The notes beneath the pieces are model-generated. The model did not search any database, was not told the origin of the DNA, and was given only the letters and a program-made list of their open reading frames with translations. A stretch of 64,000 nt of DNA, taken from assembly GCF_040703125.1 (NCBI RefSeq), contig NZ_CP160035.1:744001-808000 (forward strand), written 5' to 3'. Of the stretch, positions 22,835 through 30,656 are shown piece by piece. The stretch's first letter is position 1. Each line of letters begins with the position of its first letter. The position numbers were made by a program, and so were the translations under genes. This DNA comes from Flavobacterium ovatum. Its GTDB lineage: Bacteria > Bacteroidota > Bacteroidia > Flavobacteriales > Flavobacteriaceae.

Positions 22835-22863
22835 ATATTTACATAAACCAAAATATTTTAATC

Positions 22864-23715
22864 ATGAAAAAAATCTGTTATTCAATCAGTTTTATATTGA
22901 TAGGTATTGCGCTTCAAGCACAGGAGGTAGTAAAAGACACTACAAAACTATGGACTAAGAAAGGAAATATTTCTTTACTTTTCAATCAATCTGCTTATAA
23001 CAAAGAATGGCTAGGCGGAGGAACATCCAACATAGCTGGAAATTTTGGTCTAAACTATGATTTCAATTATAAAAACGGAGATGTCGTTTGGGACAACAAG
23101 TTTATCATGGCGTATGGATTGAGTAAAATAAAAGGAATACCAGAAACTGCCAAAACAGATGACCGCTTGGAACTAAATTCTCTTTGGGGTAAAAAAGCTT
23201 CAGGGGATTGGTATTACTCCGCTTTTTTTAATTTCAAAACGCAAATGGATTCAGGTTTTGATAATAAAACAGGTGTTCGATTGTCACACTTTTTCTCGCC
23301 TGCTTATTTTCAATTTGGACCAGGTATGCTCTGGAAAAAAAGTGATAACCTAAGTGTGAATATTGCACCTGCCGCAGGAAAATTTATTTTTGTACACGAT
23401 CATTTTACGACAACAGGACCTTCCTTTGGAGTCAAACAAGGAGATACTTCTCGTTTTGAATTTGGTGCCAGTATTTCAGCCTACTACAAAGTGAACGTAA
23501 TGACCAATGTTTCTATTGAAAATAGATTAAATTTATATTCTAACTATTTAGACAATCCTCAAAACGTGGATGTAGATTACCAAATGAATGTGGTAATGAG
23601 AATCAACAAATACCTAACAGCGAATATAGCTGTTCAAGCTATTTATGATGATAACTCGATTAAGGCAACGCAAATACGTGAAGTTTTTGGCCTTGGTGCT
23701 AATTATGGGTTTTAG
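22864..23715 (+). CDS. DUF3078 outer-membrane beta-barrel protein
   Basis: A 283-residue protein of DUF3078. The signal peptide at 1-19 ends in ALQAQ. The mature part opens with LWTKKGNISLLFNQSAYNKE, followed by GGGTSNIAGN and the repeated amphipathic strands of a beta-barrel, and ends GLGANYGF with the terminal aromatic residue typical of outer-membrane proteins. Function unknown. It is monocistronic: the suf terminator precedes it and a strong hairpin follows. Confidence 0.88.
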   Translation: MKKICYSISFILIGIALQAQEVVKDTTKLWTKKGNISLLFNQSAYNKEWLGGGTSNIAGNFGLNYDFNYKNGDVVWDNKFIMAYGLSKIKGIPETAKTDDRLELNSLWGKKASGDWYYSAFFNFKTQMDSGFDNKTGVRLSHFFSPAYFQFGPGMLWKKSDNLSVNIAPAAGKFIFVHDHFTTTGPSFGVKQGDTSRFEFGASISAYYKVNVMTNVSIENRLNLYSNYLDNPQNVDVDYQMNVVMRINKYLTANIAVQAIYDDNSIKATQIREVFGLGANYGF

Positions 23716-23741
23716 AAAAATTATTTCTTATTATCTCAACT

Positions 23742-23779
23742 AAAAAAGCCTTTTGAAATCAAATTCAAAAGGCTTTTTT
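23742..23779. terminator. Bidirectional terminator with 16 bp stem
   Basis: AAAAAAGCCTTTTGAA (23742..23757) and TTCAAAAGGCTTTTTT (23764..23779) pair perfectly around a 6 nt loop. It lies between convergent genes ending at 23715 and 23795. Confidence 0.9.
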
Positions 23780-23794
23780 ACTGTTTTTGGAAAT

Positions 23795-24325
23795 TTAAAG
23801 TTCCTTTAAAATATCCCCATTGGGATTTACAACTAGTCTTTTAACATCGTTGTCTTTTTTAATTTTCAAACTATACTCATTATTAAGGACTTCACCCTCT
23901 GATTGAGTATATAACAACTTATCATTGACAATTATCCATTCAGGATAGGTTTTGTAAATTGAAATTAACACTTTGTCAGGCAGTCTAACATTTTTATACT
24001 TTTCTACTACACGAGTTAATTTTCCATTTCCATCATAAGTAGCTGCCAAAGAGCCTTTTCTTAATCTCATGACAACCAAATATTCTTTAGCTCCTTCATA
24101 GTCCCTTCCTATATCATAGGAAATAAATTTTTCTTGAAGTCTATTGACGTGTTTGTCAGGGTTATTATCTCGCAAATAAACCGAAAAATCTTTTTCAGCC
24201 TTATGTATGACGACTTCAGGCAAATTGGTTATCTCTAAATTTAACTTATTGTCCACTTTTTCACCTTGAGAGTAGGTGACCGTTGCAAAACCAAAAAATA
24301 ATAAACTTATAATTACTGCTTTCAT
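23795..24325 (-). CDS. Exported PepSY-like protein of unknown function
   Basis: A 176-residue exported protein with a signal peptide (residues 1-19, ending VTYSQ). The body resembles the PepSY-like/BLIP-like small periplasmic proteins of flavobacteria: KEYLVVMRLRKGSLAATYDGNGKL resembles one PepSY repeat and DNDVKRLVVNPNGDILKEL another. This assignment is by general pattern only. Monocistronic. The 330 bp upstream to hflX hold AT-rich DNA and the hflX terminator. Confidence 0.6.
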   Translation of the reverse strand: MKAVIISLLFFGFATVTYSQGEKVDNKLNLEITNLPEVVIHKAEKDFSVYLRDNNPDKHVNRLQEKFISYDIGRDYEGAKEYLVVMRLRKGSLAATYDGNGKLTRVVEKYKNVRLPDKVLISIYKTYPEWIIVNDKLLYTQSEGEVLNNEYSLKIKKDNDVKRLVVNPNGDILKEL

Positions 24326-24611
24326 GACATATAGATTTTAGTTAATAAAAAATTACTGCAATTATTTTAAATAATTAATCACTATTTAATTGTAGGTTTT
24401 TAATTACGCCCTGAAAATCATTATTTTTATTATATAGGTGGTATTAAATTCAGAAAGATTATGCGAAAACTTATTTCTTAAAGTTAACTTATTTAATTAT
24501 TCATAATTGTTAATAGAGACGTTAAAAACCAAAAGTAAACTTGCGTTTTAATTATAAAACCACGCTTTTATACACTAAATTCCTCATAAATCGTACAGTT
24601 CTTTTGTTAAA
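24326..24611. other. AT-rich intergenic region, promoter side of the 23795 gene
   Basis: I see no ORF, no repeat-family copy and no clear exact TAnnTTTG box placed for the minus-strand gene starting at 24325. The right end is occupied by the hflX terminator. Confidence 0.4.
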
Positions 24612-24655
24612 GAAAAATCCCTTTTGAAACACTAGGTTTTCAAAAGGGATTTTTC
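24612..24655 (-). terminator. Terminator of hflX
   Basis: GAAAAATCCCTTTTGAAA (24612..24629) pairs with TTTCAAAAGGGATTTTTC (24638..24655), 18 bp, ending in a T-run on the minus strand 2 bp after the hflX stop. Confidence 0.9.
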
Positions 24656-24656
24656 T

Positions 24657-25889
24657 TTACTCTTCGTCCTTTTCCACGACATCCTTATAATCAGGATACA
24701 AAAACTTGTTGTATGGAAAGCGTGTGACATGTATGTGACGCACGGCTTCATAAACACGTTCTCTGAATTCTTCGAAATTTTCTTTGTTGGTTGCCGAAAT
24801 AAACAACGCATTCGATTCTCCTACACGACTCATCCAAGTGGATTTCCATTCTTCAAGAGTATAATGTTTAGGTGTTTTTTCGGTAATCAAATCGTCTTCG
24901 TCTATCGTTAAATATTTATAAGCATCGATTTTATTAAAGACCATCAAAGTCGGCTTATCGTGTGCTTTGATATCGGCCAAAGTTTGATTTACAGAAGCGA
25001 TATGATCTTCAAAATCTGGGTGAGAAATATCAACAACGTGCAATAACAAATCGGCTTCACGAACTTCATCCAACGTACTTTTGAAAGAATCTACGAGTTG
25101 TGTTGGCAATTTTCTAATAAATCCTACGGTATCTGAAAGCAAGAAAGGCAGGTTTTTAATCACTACTTTACGAACTGTTGTATCCAAAGTTGCAAAGAGT
25201 TTGTTCTCTACAAACACATCGCTTTTCCCTACGGCATTCATCAAGGTCGATTTCCCTACATTGGTATATCCTACCAAAGCTACTCGTACCATTGAACCAC
25301 GATTGCTGCGTTGCGTCCCCATTTGTTTGTCAATGGCCTTGATTTTATCTTTCAAAAGAGCAATACGATCACGCACGATACGTCTATCGGTTTCAATCTC
25401 TGTTTCTCCAGGTCCACGCATTCCAATTCCTCCTTTTTGACGTTCAAGGTGAGTCCACATTCCTGAAAGCCTCGGCAATAAATATTGGCATTGCGCCAAC
25501 TCTACTTGAGTACGTGCGTAGGAAGTTTCGGCACGTTGTGCAAAAATATCTAGGATAAGGTGTGTTCTATCAAGGACTTTGCAATCCTCGATTATTTTGG
25601 ATATGTTTTTTTGTTGCGAAGGTGTTAACTCGTCATCAAAAATCAAGGTCGAAATTTTGTTCTCTTTTACATACAACAAGATTTCTTCTATTTTACCAGT
25701 CCCTACGAAAGTTTTGGGATTGGGTTTGTCCATTTTTTGATAAAAACGTTTAACTACTTCACCACCTGCGGTAAAAGTCAAAAACTCTAGTTCGTCCAGA
25801 TATTCGTTGAGTTTATCCTCGGGTTGATTCTGAGTGATGATTCCAACTATAGCCGTTTTTTCAAAATTGATTTCTTCTTTTTCTATCAT
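24657..25889 (-). CDS. hflX: GTPase HflX
   Basis: A 410-residue ribosome-associated GTPase. The N-terminal HflX domain (FVGTGKIEEI, LIFDDELTPSQQKN) is followed by the glycine-rich linker GGIGMRGPGETEIETDRR (153-170) and the G domain with G1 GYTNVGKST (207-215), DTVGFIRKLPTQL as G3 and NKID as G4. HflX splits stalled 70S ribosomes after stress. The C-terminus ends in an acidic tail (DYKDVVEKDEE). Monocistronic with its own terminator; a -7 box (TAAATTTG) lies at 25906..25913. Confidence 0.96.
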   Translation of the reverse strand: MIEKEEINFEKTAIVGIITQNQPEDKLNEYLDELEFLTFTAGGEVVKRFYQKMDKPNPKTFVGTGKIEEILLYVKENKISTLIFDDELTPSQQKNISKIIEDCKVLDRTHLILDIFAQRAETSYARTQVELAQCQYLLPRLSGMWTHLERQKGGIGMRGPGETEIETDRRIVRDRIALLKDKIKAIDKQMGTQRSNRGSMVRVALVGYTNVGKSTLMNAVGKSDVFVENKLFATLDTTVRKVVIKNLPFLLSDTVGFIRKLPTQLVDSFKSTLDEVREADLLLHVVDISHPDFEDHIASVNQTLADIKAHDKPTLMVFNKIDAYKYLTIDEDDLITEKTPKHYTLEEWKSTWMSRVGESNALFISATNKENFEEFRERVYEAVRHIHVTRFPYNKFLYPDYKDVVEKDEE

Positions 25890-25905
25890 AATATTGAATA
25901 AGTTA

Positions 25906-25913
25906 CAAATTTA
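25906..25913 (-). promoter_or_regulatory. -7 box for hflX
   Basis: TAAATTTG on the minus strand, an exact TAnnTTTG match 17 bp before the ATG at 25889. No -33 element at good spacing. Confidence 0.35.
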
Positions 25914-25979
25914 ATGATTTGCAAACTAGAAATTGGTTTTAAGAGTCTTTAATATTTTGACTCTAATGCATCCTTATAT

Positions 25980-26468
25980 TTATTGAACTGAAATCAAATC
26001 AATATCAAACAAAAGTACAGAACCACCTGGAATTGGACCAGTAGAATTATCTCCGTAACCAATATTTGAAGGGATTAATAACACTCCTTTTCCACCAGCT
26101 TTGAATTTTGGAATACCTTCTGTCCAACCTCTAATCACTTGGTTTAATCCAAAAGAGATTCCTTCGGCACCGCTTTGGTCAAAAACAGTTCCGTTTGTAA
26201 AATACCCTTTGTAAGCCACGGTTACATTTGAATCTGCTGTTGGCTGTGCCCCTTTTCCTTCTTCGGTAATGATATAATACAAACCAGAGTCCGTTTTTTC
26301 GGCCGTTAGATGATTTTTTTCTAAATAATCTTTAATTTCTTGCTCATTTTTAGCTGAATTATCAGTCACTTCAACTTGTTGTTGATTTTGCTCTTGATCT
26401 TGATCTTTCTTTTTACAAGAACTCACTGAGATTGCTAATGTAATTGCTACTACTGCGTAATACTTCAT
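25980..26468 (-). CDS. FKBP-type peptidyl-prolyl isomerase lipoprotein
   Basis: A 162-residue lipoprotein: lipobox ISVSSC with C18, a charged glutamine-rich linker (KKKDQDQEQNQQQ), then an FKBP domain with VTVAYKGYFTNGTVFDQS, VIRGWTEGIPKFKAGGKG and NIGYGDNSTGPIPGGS, the usual active-site residues. It would assist protein folding in the periplasm. It is encoded 8 bp downstream of the AsmA-like gene on the same strand, which suggests co-transcription and a shared envelope role. Confidence 0.93.
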   Translation of the reverse strand: MKYYAVVAITLAISVSSCKKKDQDQEQNQQQVEVTDNSAKNEQEIKDYLEKNHLTAEKTDSGLYYIITEEGKGAQPTADSNVTVAYKGYFTNGTVFDQSGAEGISFGLNQVIRGWTEGIPKFKAGGKGVLLIPSNIGYGDNSTGPIPGGSVLLFDIDLISVQ

Positions 26469-26476
26469 AATAATTT

Positions 26477-29230
26477 TTATTTAATAGGGGTTTCAATATA
26501 TTCTTGCTCTTCAATCTCTTCGGTTTTTTTACCGAGTTTTACTTTTGGATTTTCTTGTGTTCCGGTAACCGTCAACGGAATCCCGATAATTCCTAGTGGT
26601 GGTAATCCCAAACGCATTTTTATGTTCAATTTTCCATCAAAATTAGAAGTTCCTTCGATTCTAGGTCTAAAACCTGCAAATTTGAATTTGAATTGTTCAA
26701 TAGTAATTATATTATTTTTGATGGTCGTATTAATATCTACCTTCGTCACATTTGGGTCTTTGATGCTTTCAAAACTAGTCGACTTACTCACATTGTTAAA
26801 CATCTTGAAACCTTTCATTTTTACATCTTTCACAGAAAGCTTTCCGCCTCCAGACAATGACGGATATATAGGTTTCATGTCTTGATTCATCTTCCCTTTT
26901 ACAGCATAATCCAAAGAAACAATTCCTTCAGCACTTTTTGCCGCTGTTGCCATATTACGAAACATTTCGATTTCGTTATACGCTCTTTTTATATCAAAAT
27001 CCTCGGCTTTTATTTTAAAATCAAAAAAAGCTCTTTGCAAAGTTTCATTATTATAAACCACATCCATTCTTACGGGACTACCAATAATCTTGAAACCCGA
27101 CTCTTTCAAACTTAATTTGCCTTTGTTCACATTCATATTTCCAGCCAAATCCGAAATCGTAAGCCCTTGCCAATAGACTTTGTTCGAATGCGCCGAAAGA
27201 TTCAAATTGAAGTTTGGCGGAATCACAACCACTCCCGAACTGACAGCTGCACTCGCAACTTGTCCATCAACTGGAGCAGGATCTGGACTTGCATACATAA
27301 ATTCATCTACATATAAATTTTTACTTTTTAAAGCAAAATTCCCTTTTAAAACCGCTTTGTCAGACAACACAAAATTGATCACATTGCTCATGTTTCCGTT
27401 CATCACAAAATCGGATTTCCCATAAGATGCTGTAAAGTTTTTGAACTGCAATTGGTCTTGTTTAAAGGTAAAAAGACCTTCGTTAATCACAAAAGCTTTT
27501 GGTAAATATTGAGAATATGTCGTAATGTTTCGCAATAATAAAGTTCCGCTATTCTTTAATTTCGAATAGCGACCGTTTGTGGCGTCGCTCTGCGTTCCCT
27601 TCAAGGCTAGATTCGCTTTGATATATCCTTTTATATCTAAACCTTTTTGTGAAAACACTTGATAGATTTTGCCCAAATCCATTTCGCCATTTACTTTTAA
27701 ATCATAGTTGATGTCATCTAGATTACTAAATGCACCTTCTACTTTTACAGGCTTTCCTTCGAATACAAAAGAAGCTGGATTCATTTTTATCGAAAGATCT
27801 TTGGTAGTTCCAGCTGGGTTGTCCATTGTCAAATCCAAATTAATATCGGTTATTGGATTAGGATAATATGGCGTTTTGATCGCACCATTTTTCAAATTGA
27901 TAAATCCTTTCGTTTTAGGTAAAATTTTATTTTCCATGTCATACACACCATTTACCGAAAGATCTGCATTCAAAACTCCTTTAAGATTTATGGTCGAAAT
28001 TCCGAAAGCGCGATTCATTTTTTCTAAATCCATTTGGGCACGAAAACGAGCAGCAATTGCAGGTTTTTCTAATCCTTTTATATCTAGGATTCCATTGAAA
28101 TATTCTTTTCCTAAATTGAAATATATAGAATCAATCTTAACATTCAGTTTTTGAGTATCTAAAGAAGGTAATTTGGTGTCAAAATTCAAAAAAAGATTTG
28201 ATGCCGCCACCGGAACCTTATCATAAGCAATCATCCCTTTTCGAATTTTCATGTTGAAACCTAAATCGGGTTTCTTATTTTCCTTTTCGATATAATCACC
28301 TTTTAAAGTCAACAAAACATCTGTTTTCCCTTCGATTATAGTCTTAGACAACCATTGCGTAAATTGAGGTGGAAGAGCAGTAAAAAAATCATACAAATTA
28401 CTATCAGTCGATTTTACAACAAAATTCATCGCATAACCGTCTTTAATGAAATTGAAGGTTCCTTTGAAATCTACTGGCAATTTATTGATTTTCAAATCAT
28501 TTTGCTTGAATTCAAAAGCCAAAGAAGTGGTATTGATTTTGGTTATCAACGTCGCATTCACTTGTTTGTTTTTCAAATATTGTTCGCCTCCAAGGCTAAA
28601 ATCAAAAGAGTTAATCTTCGCTTCGGTCACCAAATCAAAAACAGATTTTTCCAAATCTCCTTTTCCCACATAATTGAAACCACGAGCTTCCATCAGGATT
28701 TTAGTCGATAAATCATTATAAACCACCTGAGTATTCTTGATGTCTATCTTTTCTAATTTGATAGTAGTTTCAGAACTTTCGCTGTCAGTAGGACTTTCAT
28801 CTTTGGATTTATAAACGCTGTAATTCGCCTGTCCTTGTTCATTTACTTTGATATTGAACAAGGCATTCGAAACAAATATTTGGTCAATTTTTACCTCTTT
28901 TTTGAAAATCAATCTAGGAATATTTATTCCAAAAGCCATTGCCTTGGCACTAATCAACGTTTCGTTTTTATAAGGAGCAGCTCCTTTTAAATTAAAATCC
29001 TTCAACGTAAGTGTCAATGAAGGAAAATGATCAAAAAACGACAAATTGGATTCCTGAAAATGCAATTCGCCCTCAATATTTTCGTTAGCAAAAACCTTAA
29101 TTTGATTGGTAATGAATTCTGGAAACAATTTTGGCAATGCAAACATTAATACTAGTAGACCAACTATTGTAATCCCAGTAATTTTCAACCCTTTGAGTAT
29201 CTTACTCTTCATTGCTTTAATTTTTTGCAA
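26477..29230 (-). CDS. AsmA-like large envelope protein
   Basis: A 917-residue protein with one N-terminal membrane helix (KITGITIVGLLVLMFALP) and a long beta-rich body, in the size class of AsmA/TamB/YhdP proteins. The C-terminal AsmA-like region contains PSLSGGGKLSVKDVKMKG and MRLGLPPLGIIGIPLTVTG followed by NPKVKLGKK. Family members bridge inner and outer membranes and are implicated in phospholipid transport. Two starts are possible, 29230 and 29212; the second directly precedes the basic-hydrophobic anchor. It leads an apparent two-gene unit with the FKBP lipoprotein. Confidence 0.85.
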   Translation of the reverse strand: MQKIKAMKSKILKGLKITGITIVGLLVLMFALPKLFPEFITNQIKVFANENIEGELHFQESNLSFFDHFPSLTLTLKDFNLKGAAPYKNETLISAKAMAFGINIPRLIFKKEVKIDQIFVSNALFNIKVNEQGQANYSVYKSKDESPTDSESSETTIKLEKIDIKNTQVVYNDLSTKILMEARGFNYVGKGDLEKSVFDLVTEAKINSFDFSLGGEQYLKNKQVNATLITKINTTSLAFEFKQNDLKINKLPVDFKGTFNFIKDGYAMNFVVKSTDSNLYDFFTALPPQFTQWLSKTIIEGKTDVLLTLKGDYIEKENKKPDLGFNMKIRKGMIAYDKVPVAASNLFLNFDTKLPSLDTQKLNVKIDSIYFNLGKEYFNGILDIKGLEKPAIAARFRAQMDLEKMNRAFGISTINLKGVLNADLSVNGVYDMENKILPKTKGFINLKNGAIKTPYYPNPITDINLDLTMDNPAGTTKDLSIKMNPASFVFEGKPVKVEGAFSNLDDINYDLKVNGEMDLGKIYQVFSQKGLDIKGYIKANLALKGTQSDATNGRYSKLKNSGTLLLRNITTYSQYLPKAFVINEGLFTFKQDQLQFKNFTASYGKSDFVMNGNMSNVINFVLSDKAVLKGNFALKSKNLYVDEFMYASPDPAPVDGQVASAAVSSGVVVIPPNFNLNLSAHSNKVYWQGLTISDLAGNMNVNKGKLSLKESGFKIIGSPVRMDVVYNNETLQRAFFDFKIKAEDFDIKRAYNEIEMFRNMATAAKSAEGIVSLDYAVKGKMNQDMKPIYPSLSGGGKLSVKDVKMKGFKMFNNVSKSTSFESIKDPNVTKVDINTTIKNNIITIEQFKFKFAGFRPRIEGTSNFDGKLNIKMRLGLPPLGIIGIPLTVTGTQENPKVKLGKKTEEIEEQEYIETPIK

Positions 29231-29295
29231 ATGTAAGTCATTTAATCAACAGTAGGATTCTAATAAAATCATAAATTATTCTAGATTTTTCGCAC

Positions 29296-30642
29296 CTATT
29301 TTTCTCCATAAATCTGAACATCATCTACTTGAAAAGCACCATCCAAAGCCGTATTTTTACCCGAGCCAATGTATTTGAAAGCAATGTTAATTTTGCCTGT
29401 GTAACTCGACAAATCAACCCCACCCGAACCAATAAACTGATACCAAGGAGTAGCTTGTTGCGGCACGTTAAAATTCACTTTTACCCAAGTGGCTTTGGTA
29501 ACATCCAATCCATCAAAATTTTTGGAAACATAAAGTTCCAAAGTATTCAAAGGAGAATCTACATCCAAGTGGTGTTGGGCACTTCTAAAGGTTAATACTT
29601 CATTTTTATAAATATCCATATCTATTTTTGGCGAAATCAACCAGCCAATATTTGAGTTCACTTTTGTTCCACTAATCAAAAACTCTGCGCAACCATTGCC
29701 ATTATAAACCGCCCCTTTCCAAAACAAAGAACCCGCTTGCACGAGATTGGCCCAACCTGGCAAACTCAAATTACTTTTGTCAACCGCCCCTTGAAAATTT
29801 TCTGTAAAAAACGGTATGCCACGTGCTGTAGACGGTTCAATATCACTTTCTGACCGAACAACCAGTTGATAATCTACTCCAAATTTGGTCAAAACTCCTC
29901 GCACCTTTACTTTGGTTGTGGGAACTAAACTAGCAGCAAAACGGGCGTAACCACTCGTTCTTAGGTACACTTGATTTCCGTTTTTATCCAACAAATACCA
30001 ATTGGTACCGCCACCAACATTATTATCATCTTCAAAATAGTGACGACCAATCGCCGCTTCGGCAAATTGCACATCATTCAACTCTACCAAGGTGTTTAAA
30101 TTACTGTCTTTCAACAATTCTGGAATGGTCATGGTTTTCACCAATTCATCGTCTTTCAAAGTCGTGCAAGATGGAAAAAGTACGTTTTTATAATCGTTTT
30201 GCGACAATCGACCCACTGAAGCTTCATTGAAAGCATTGGCATAAATCCCGCCAATACGTAGTCCTCCAAAGTATATATCGGTGTATTGATTTTTTAATTT
30301 CAAATAAACTTTGTTTCCCAATCGATAGTCGACATACAAATTACTAGCATCAATAGGAACGCTAAAACCAACGGAAGGAGTGGTGGCTGTTGCCAAAGTT
30401 TGCAAAGAAATGGTTTTAAAATAATTGCCATACTCATCTGTAGAAACTACATAGGCCTCAATAATATCATCATAAGGATATGGCGTAACAACCGAATTGG
30501 CATTTTTAACCACTTCTAAAACTGTTTTATTAGTCGAAAAATCAATTTGATTGCAAACCATTTGAGGAACTTCAATTTCGCCCGTAACACAAGCCGAAAA
30601 AACAAAAAGCAAAACGATTGATAAATAAAATTGTGGTTTCAT
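29296..30642 (-). CDS. DUF5689 and choice-of-anchor J domain lipoprotein
   Basis: A 448-residue lipoprotein: lipobox VFSAC (C18). The DUF5689 region includes YPYDDIIEAYVVSTDEYGNY and resembles an OB-fold, and an OB-like stretch VPTTKVKVRGVLTKFGVDYQ follows. The C-terminal part has FTENFQGA and ends in AFKYIGSGKNTALDGAFQVD, which matches choice-of-anchor J/MAM-like jelly rolls. It is 14 bp downstream of the TonB receptor gene, so the two form a surface uptake pair analogous to SusC/SusD-type partnerships. The ligand is unknown. Confidence 0.85.
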   Translation of the reverse strand: MKPQFYLSIVLLFVFSACVTGEIEVPQMVCNQIDFSTNKTVLEVVKNANSVVTPYPYDDIIEAYVVSTDEYGNYFKTISLQTLATATTPSVGFSVPIDASNLYVDYRLGNKVYLKLKNQYTDIYFGGLRIGGIYANAFNEASVGRLSQNDYKNVLFPSCTTLKDDELVKTMTIPELLKDSNLNTLVELNDVQFAEAAIGRHYFEDDNNVGGGTNWYLLDKNGNQVYLRTSGYARFAASLVPTTKVKVRGVLTKFGVDYQLVVRSESDIEPSTARGIPFFTENFQGAVDKSNLSLPGWANLVQAGSLFWKGAVYNGNGCAEFLISGTKVNSNIGWLISPKIDMDIYKNEVLTFRSAQHHLDVDSPLNTLELYVSKNFDGLDVTKATWVKVNFNVPQQATPWYQFIGSGGVDLSSYTGKINIAFKYIGSGKNTALDGAFQVDDVQIYGEK

Positions 30643-30656
30643 AAGCCATGATTTTG

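Noticed and set aside
22773..22958. Short open frame overlapping the start of the DUF3078 gene
   Set aside because: It runs through the suf terminator hairpin and into the signal peptide region of DUF3078 in another frame; no family resemblance.
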